Source of the DNA: Propionibacteriaceae bacterium
GTDB taxonomy: Bacteria > Actinomycetota > Actinomycetes > Propionibacteriales > Propionibacteriaceae
NCBI GenBank assembly: GCA_003158895.1
Contig: PMLO01000150.1
Location: forward strand, 1-8,467
Length of the DNA: 8,467 bases
Reading direction: 5' to 3'
Below the pieces are notes generated by a model. That model was given only the letters and a program-made list of their open reading frames with translations. It did not search any database and was not told the DNA's origin. Shown piece after piece: positions 5,699 to 8,467 of the stretch; within the stretch, counting starts at the first letter, position 1, and each line of letters opens with the position of its first letter. The translations under genes were made by a program, and so were the position numbers.

Positions 5699-6952
5699 AT
5701 GCCCAGCTGGTCCAAGATCCGTGCCATCTTCGCCGCGGAGAGTACGGTCGCGTCCCCGAGCGCACCGCTCGTGGAGAACGCGGAGTCGGCCGCGGCACTG
5801 GCCTCCGCCGAGTCCGTACCCGCCGGACTGCGCGTCGCCGCCGGCTGGGCCTGGCGACTGCTCCTCATCGCCGGCTTGATCTATCTGCTGTGGTTCGTCG
5901 CCAGCCGACTCTCCGAGGTGACGATCCCCCTCTTCGTGGCCGTACTGTTCACCGCCGCGCTCTGGCCGCTGAAGAGCTGGCTCGTACGCCACCACGTCCC
6001 GCGGGGACTCGCCGTCCTGGCGTCGCTGCTCACCGTGGTCGTCATCATCTTCGGGATCCTCAGCCTTGTCGGCGCACAGATCGTCGGCCAGTGGGACGCG
6101 CTCACCACCGAGGCCGTCAACTCGTTCAACCAGTTCCTCAACTGGTTGGCGAACAGCCCGCTCCATGTCACGGACGCGAACATCGACGTCTGGATCCAGG
6201 CCGCACGCACCTGGGTCAACACCTCCCAGGCGGCGATCACCAGCTACGCGGCCAGCATCGGCGTCGGCGTCGGCCACTTCTTGGCGGGGACGGCGCTGGC
6301 CATCTTCGCCTTCGTCTACTTCCTCCTCGACGGGCCTCACCTGGCGCATGCGGTCTCCGGCGTCATCCCTCGCCGCTCCCGCCCTCGGATCATGACCGCG
6401 GCGCAGAGCGGGTGGACGGCCATGGTCTCGTACGTCCGTGCGGCGGTCACCGTCGCCGCCGTCGACGGTCTCGGCGCGCTCATCGGGGCTGCCGCGGTCG
6501 GCTCCTCCATGTGGCTGGCCATCGGCGCCCTGACATTCCTCTGCGCCTTCGTACCGCTCGTCGGCGCGATCATCGCGGGGGTCGTCGCGACCGGCGTCGT
6601 CCTCGTGACGCTCGGTTGGGTGAAGGCGATCATCATGCTCGCCGTCTTCGTCGCCGTCCTCGAGCTGGAGGGCCACGTGATGCAGCCCTTCCTGCTCGGC
6701 AAAGCGGTGTCGATCCACCCGCTCGCCGTCCTGTACGGGATCGCCGTCGGCACCATCGTGGCCGGCATCGTCGGCGCCCTGTTCACCGTGCCGCTGCTGG
6801 CGTTCGGCAACGCGTTCGTACGCGCCCTGAACGCTCCCGAGCCGGTGGCGGTGGTTCCGGTCGACGTGCCGGAGTCTCCCCCGCCGCCGGTTCCCTTCGA
6901 CGAAGTCGACTCGGTCCTCACCGCGTCATCTCCTGACGAGTACGTGCCATGA
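5699..6952 (+). CDS. AI-2E family transporter (UPF0118 membrane protein)
   Basis: Integral membrane protein of the AI-2E exporter superfamily, which includes TqsA, PerM and ion/proton antiporters; the substrate here cannot be told from sequence (417 aa). Hydrophobic segments lie near 52-70, 74-93, 104-127, 188-210, 252-270, 272-296, 298-320 and 343-370. A large polar loop lies between the third and fourth, as usual for the family. The signature EGHVMQPFLLGKAVSIHP (324-341) is clear. The N-terminal 45 residues are Ala/Ser/Glu-rich and the last 40 are Pro-rich and acidic, both probably cytoplasmic and unconserved. I chose ATG 5699, with GAGGAG six bases away, over the GTG at 5660, which lacks a site and would add only 13 residues. 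It overlaps the following DUF4442 gene by four bases (ATGA), so the two are translationally coupled. Confidence 0.93.
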   Translation: MPSWSKIRAIFAAESTVASPSAPLVENAESAAALASAESVPAGLRVAAGWAWRLLLIAGLIYLLWFVASRLSEVTIPLFVAVLFTAALWPLKSWLVRHHVPRGLAVLASLLTVVVIIFGILSLVGAQIVGQWDALTTEAVNSFNQFLNWLANSPLHVTDANIDVWIQAARTWVNTSQAAITSYAASIGVGVGHFLAGTALAIFAFVYFLLDGPHLAHAVSGVIPRRSRPRIMTAAQSGWTAMVSYVRAAVTVAAVDGLGALIGAAAVGSSMWLAIGALTFLCAFVPLVGAIIAGVVATGVVLVTLGWVKAIIMLAVFVAVLELEGHVMQPFLLGKAVSIHPLAVLYGIAVGTIVAGIVGALFTVPLLAFGNAFVRALNAPEPVAVVPVDVPESPPPPVPFDEVDSVLTASSPDEYVP

Positions 6953-7410
6953 CCGGGACGTACGACCTGTACACGCGGCTGTCGAAGCGCCCGCTCGGAC
7001 CGCAGGTGTTCTCCCTGCTGTACGCGCTCAAGGCGCCGTACTTCTGGACCGTACGGCCTCAGGTCCGGGCCATGGCGCCGCACCATGCGGAGGTCGTGGT
7101 GCCGCTGCGCTGGGCTGTACGGAACCACATCGGCACCCTCCACGCGATCGCGGCCGTCAACGGTCTCGAGGCGGCGATGGGGCTGCTGGCGGAGGCGACC
7201 TGTCCCGACGGCAAGCGCTGGATCCCTGTGGGCATGTCCGTCTCGTACGTCGCGAAGTCGACGACCGACCTCCTCTGCCTCGCCGACACCGACGAGGTGG
7301 ACTGGGAGCAGGACGAGGTCCCCGTCAGGGTCAAGGCCATACGTCGCGACGGCGTCGTGGCCGTCGACGGCGTCATCAGGATCCGGATCAGCGCGCGCCC
7401 GAGTCGCTGA
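6949..7410 (+). CDS. DUF4442 hotdog-fold protein, thioesterase-like
   Basis: A 153-aa protein of the DUF4442 group, hotdog-fold proteins related to acyl-CoA thioesterases. Seen: a polar/aromatic lead-in (YDLYTRLSKRPLGPQVFSLLYALKAPYF), the VRPQVRAMAPHHAEVVVPLRWAVRNH strands, and the central hotdog helix with its family motif NHIGTLHAIAAVNGLEAAMG (59-78). Strands PVGMSVSYVAKSTTDLLCLAD and VPVRVKAIRRDGVVAVDGVIRIRI complete the sheet. The Asn-His-Gly-Thr-Leu motif at the helix start is where hotdog enzymes bind the thioester, but no activity has been assigned to most members. The start ATG 6949 overlaps the transporter stop (ATGA), which fixes it and implies co-expression. The gene ends in codons for ARPSR plus stop, identical in DNA to the end of the downstream methyltransferase gene. 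Confidence 0.87.
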   Translation: MTGTYDLYTRLSKRPLGPQVFSLLYALKAPYFWTVRPQVRAMAPHHAEVVVPLRWAVRNHIGTLHAIAAVNGLEAAMGLLAEATCPDGKRWIPVGMSVSYVAKSTTDLLCLADTDEVDWEQDEVPVRVKAIRRDGVVAVDGVIRIRISARPSR

Positions 7411-7412
7411 GC
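7396..7412 (+). repeat. 17-base direct repeat, copy 1
   Basis: CGCCCGAGTCGCTGAGC at the end of the DUF4442 gene, covering the codons for its last residues and its stop. The same 17 bases recur at 8251-8267, 855 bases on, at the same position in the methyltransferase gene. With one mismatch the match extends to 20 bases leftwards. A nine-base part, GTCGCTGAG, also occurs at 7504-7512. Confidence 0.75.
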
Positions 7413-7422
7413 GCCGCACGTC

Positions 7423-7589
7423 GAACAACGTCCGAAGTTGCGGTCTCAGCGGCGGTCGACCGCACGTCATAGCGATGAACCGCCGATGTTGCGCTCATGA
7501 GGCGTCGCTGAGGCCCCATAAGGGCAACTTCGGCTGTTGCGTTCACGCTGCCCCCCGTTCCTCGGCCCATAAGGGCAACTTCGGCTGTT
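7423..7589. repeat. Cluster of four related repeats, two inverted and two direct
   Basis: Two exact 24-base copies on the plus strand, beginning CCCATAAGGGCAACTTCGG, lie at 7515-7538 and 7566-7589, 51 bases apart. Two diverged copies lie in the opposite orientation. One is at 7477-7503 (GAACCGCCGATGTTGC, then CATGAGGC; about 21 of 27 positions alike). The other is at 7423-7441 (GAACA, then CCGAAGTTGC). The inner pair can form a long imperfect stem over 7482-7534, and the outer pair a ten-base perfect one. This is nearly all the 246-base gap between the DUF4442 and methyltransferase genes; no gene is seen in it. The layout suggests a dispersed palindromic repeat family, a terminator block or a protein-binding array. 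I do not recognise the family. Confidence 0.7.
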
Positions 7590-7643
7590 CGAAGGTACGG
7601 GGAGTCCGACGACGCGCATGGTGTGTGGCCGCGTCGGACCGAC

Positions 7644-7649
7644 TACCCT
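7644..7649 (+). promoter_or_regulatory. Candidate -10 box of a leaderless methyltransferase message
   Basis: TACCCT fits TAnnnT and ends seven bases before the GTG at 7657. No ribosome-binding site precedes that GTG, and no good -35 is visible. The spacing matches the other candidate leaderless starts in this window. Confidence 0.3.
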
Positions 7650-7656
7650 CGCCTGC

Positions 7657-8265
7657 GTGGTTGAACCCAGTGCCTGGACCCGTACGATCGCCGCCGACCC
7701 AGAGCACTCGCACCGCTACGCCGCGCGCTGGCGGCGCCTCGCGGCCGAGGGGCATGACCTCGACGGCGAGGCGCGCATGCTCGACGCGATGGTCGGCCGT
7801 GGATCGCGGATCCTCGACGCGGGATGCGGTACGGGGCGTGTCGGGGGTCGATTGGCCGCCTTGGGCCACACCGTCGTCGGGGTCGACGTCGATCCCGCCC
7901 TCATCGACTACGCGTCGACGGACTTCCCCGACGCCACCTGGCTCGTCACCGACCTCGCGCTGCTCGACCTGCCGGCGGAAGGCGTCGCCGAGCCCTTCGA
8001 CCTGATCTTCGCGGCCGGCAACGTGGTGGGGTTCCTCGCCCCCAGCACCCGCGTGCCCGCGCTCGAGAACCTGCGGGACCACCTCGCAGAGGACGGGCGC
8101 TTGGTCCTCGCCTACGGCGCGGGTCGTGGCTACCCGTTCAAGGACTTCTTCGCCGACCTCACCACGGCCGGGCTGACCCTTGACGTGGCGCTGTCCACCT
8201 GGGAGCTGCACCCGTTCTCCGACCAGTCGGACTTCCTCGTCGCTATCGCTCGCCCGAGTCGCTGA
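7657..8265 (+). CDS. Class I SAM-dependent methyltransferase
   Basis: Small cytoplasmic methyltransferase (202 aa), substrate unknown. Seen: a helical N-terminal lead (WTRTIAADPEHSHRYAARWRRLAAEGHDL) typical of an actinobacterial methyltransferase group. Motif I LDAGCGTGR (53-61) is the SAM-binding loop. GVDVDP (75-80) carries the acidic residue that holds the ribose hydroxyls. A D99-containing VTDL is motif II-like, then FDLIFAAGNVVGFL (114-127), and DHLAEDGRLVLAYGAGRG (141-158) is the family post-motif helix/strand. An upstream ATG at 7618 would add 13 unrelated residues. I chose GTG 7657, where conserved sequence begins and a TAnnnT box sits seven bases ahead. Its last 23 bases overlap the converging DUF664 gene, and its end shares a 17-base sequence with the DUF4442 gene. 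Confidence 0.9.
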   Translation: MVEPSAWTRTIAADPEHSHRYAARWRRLAAEGHDLDGEARMLDAMVGRGSRILDAGCGTGRVGGRLAALGHTVVGVDVDPALIDYASTDFPDATWLVTDLALLDLPAEGVAEPFDLIFAAGNVVGFLAPSTRVPALENLRDHLAEDGRLVLAYGAGRGYPFKDFFADLTTAGLTLDVALSTWELHPFSDQSDFLVAIARPSR

Positions 8266-8467
8266 GCAGCTCGGCGACGATGTCGAGGTGGCCGGCGTGC
8301 TGGACGTACTCGCCGAGCACGTGGAGCAGGATCCAGCCGAGCGTCGGAGCCTCCTCGGGCGTGGAGAACCACCCGCCAAGGGCGCCGCGGTCGGACAGGT
8401 CAGCCGCCTCGACGATCGCCCGCGTACGTGCGGCTTGCGACGCGTACAGGGCGGACAGCTCGAGGTA
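8243..8467 (-). CDS. DUF664/DinB-superfamily protein, C-terminal part (cut by window edge)
   Basis: The last 74 residues of a protein whose start lies beyond the window. The fragment reads YLELSALYASQAARTRAIVE, then a DLSDRGALGGWFSTPEEAPT region, then TLGWILLHVLGEYVQHAGHL and DIVAELL before a TAG at 8243-8245. The TLxWILLH...EYxxHxGHLD pattern is the closing helix of the DUF664/DinB four-helix family. Its histidines bind metal in relatives such as mycothiol-dependent enzymes, which are characteristic of actinobacteria. The gene runs against the methyltransferase gene and their 3' ends overlap by 23 bases. The last codons (for SDSGER) are read from the complement of the 17-base repeat at 8251-8267. 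The fragment is too short to say which DinB subgroup it is. Confidence 0.82.
   Translation of the reverse strand, partial: YLELSALYASQAARTRAIVEAADLSDRGALGGWFSTPEEAPTLGWILLHVLGEYVQHAGHLDIVAELLSDSGER
8251..8267 (+). repeat. 17-base direct repeat, copy 2
   Basis: Exact second copy of CGCCCGAGTCGCTGAGC from 7396-7412. It forms the end of the methyltransferase gene (codons for RPSR and stop) and at the same time, on the other strand, codons near the end of the DUF664 gene. The two copies bracket the repeat cluster plus the methyltransferase gene. Confidence 0.75.

Noticed and set aside
5575..7470. Long plus- and minus-strand frames over the transporter and DUF4442 genes
   Set aside because: Arg/Gly/His-rich shadow products in the wrong frames; the AI-2E and DUF4442 products account for the DNA.
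7423..7589. CRISPR array or tRNA in the repeat-rich gap
   Set aside because: Only two exact repeats exist with one 27-base spacer, the other copies are inverted, and no cas gene is near. No tRNA cloverleaf or CCA-type arm was found.

Overview
The window is high-GC DNA with strongly GC-biased third codon positions, GTG as well as ATG starts, and several genes with no ribosome-binding site but a TAnnnT box 6-8 bases before the start codon. This points to an actinobacterium. The genus cannot be fixed from the sequence; a Nocardioides- or Aeromicrobium-like soil actinomycete is only a guess.

Left part (1 to about 4540) is accessory DNA. It opens with a 192-base non-coding leader packed with inverted repeats. 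A HK97-type major capsid gene follows, then a HK97-type prohead protease overlapping it by one base. This is a head-maturation module, but in the order capsid then protease, the reverse of the classical portal-protease-capsid order. No portal, terminase, connector or tail gene follows. Instead there is a two-gene toxin-antitoxin module: a Panacea/DUF4065 (SocA/GepA-like) antitoxin and a MazF/PemK-like ribonuclease toxin. Then come two closely spaced genes of unknown function, the second with an N-terminal membrane anchor. The layout fits a prophage remnant, or a capsid-encoding phage satellite with its cargo genes. The integrase and the rest of the head genes, if present, lie outside the window.

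Right part (about 4557 to the end) looks like ordinary host chromosome. It has ychF on the minus strand, diverging from an AI-2E family membrane transporter. The transporter gene overlaps by four bases a DUF4442 hotdog-fold (thioesterase-like) gene. After a 246-base gap carrying a cluster of four related repeats comes a class I SAM-dependent methyltransferase. The window ends in the 3' part of a DUF664/DinB-superfamily gene on the minus strand, whose end overlaps the methyltransferase end.

The points most worth a second look are four. First, the capsid leader can fold into stacked hairpins or into an alternative 11-pair helix that hides the capsid ribosome-binding site. Second, a Panacea antitoxin is paired with a MazF-fold toxin inside a capsid-bearing element. 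Third, an inverted/direct repeat cluster sits before the methyltransferase. Fourth, a 17-base exact repeat ends both the DUF4442 and methyltransferase genes and so brackets a possible 855-base cassette.
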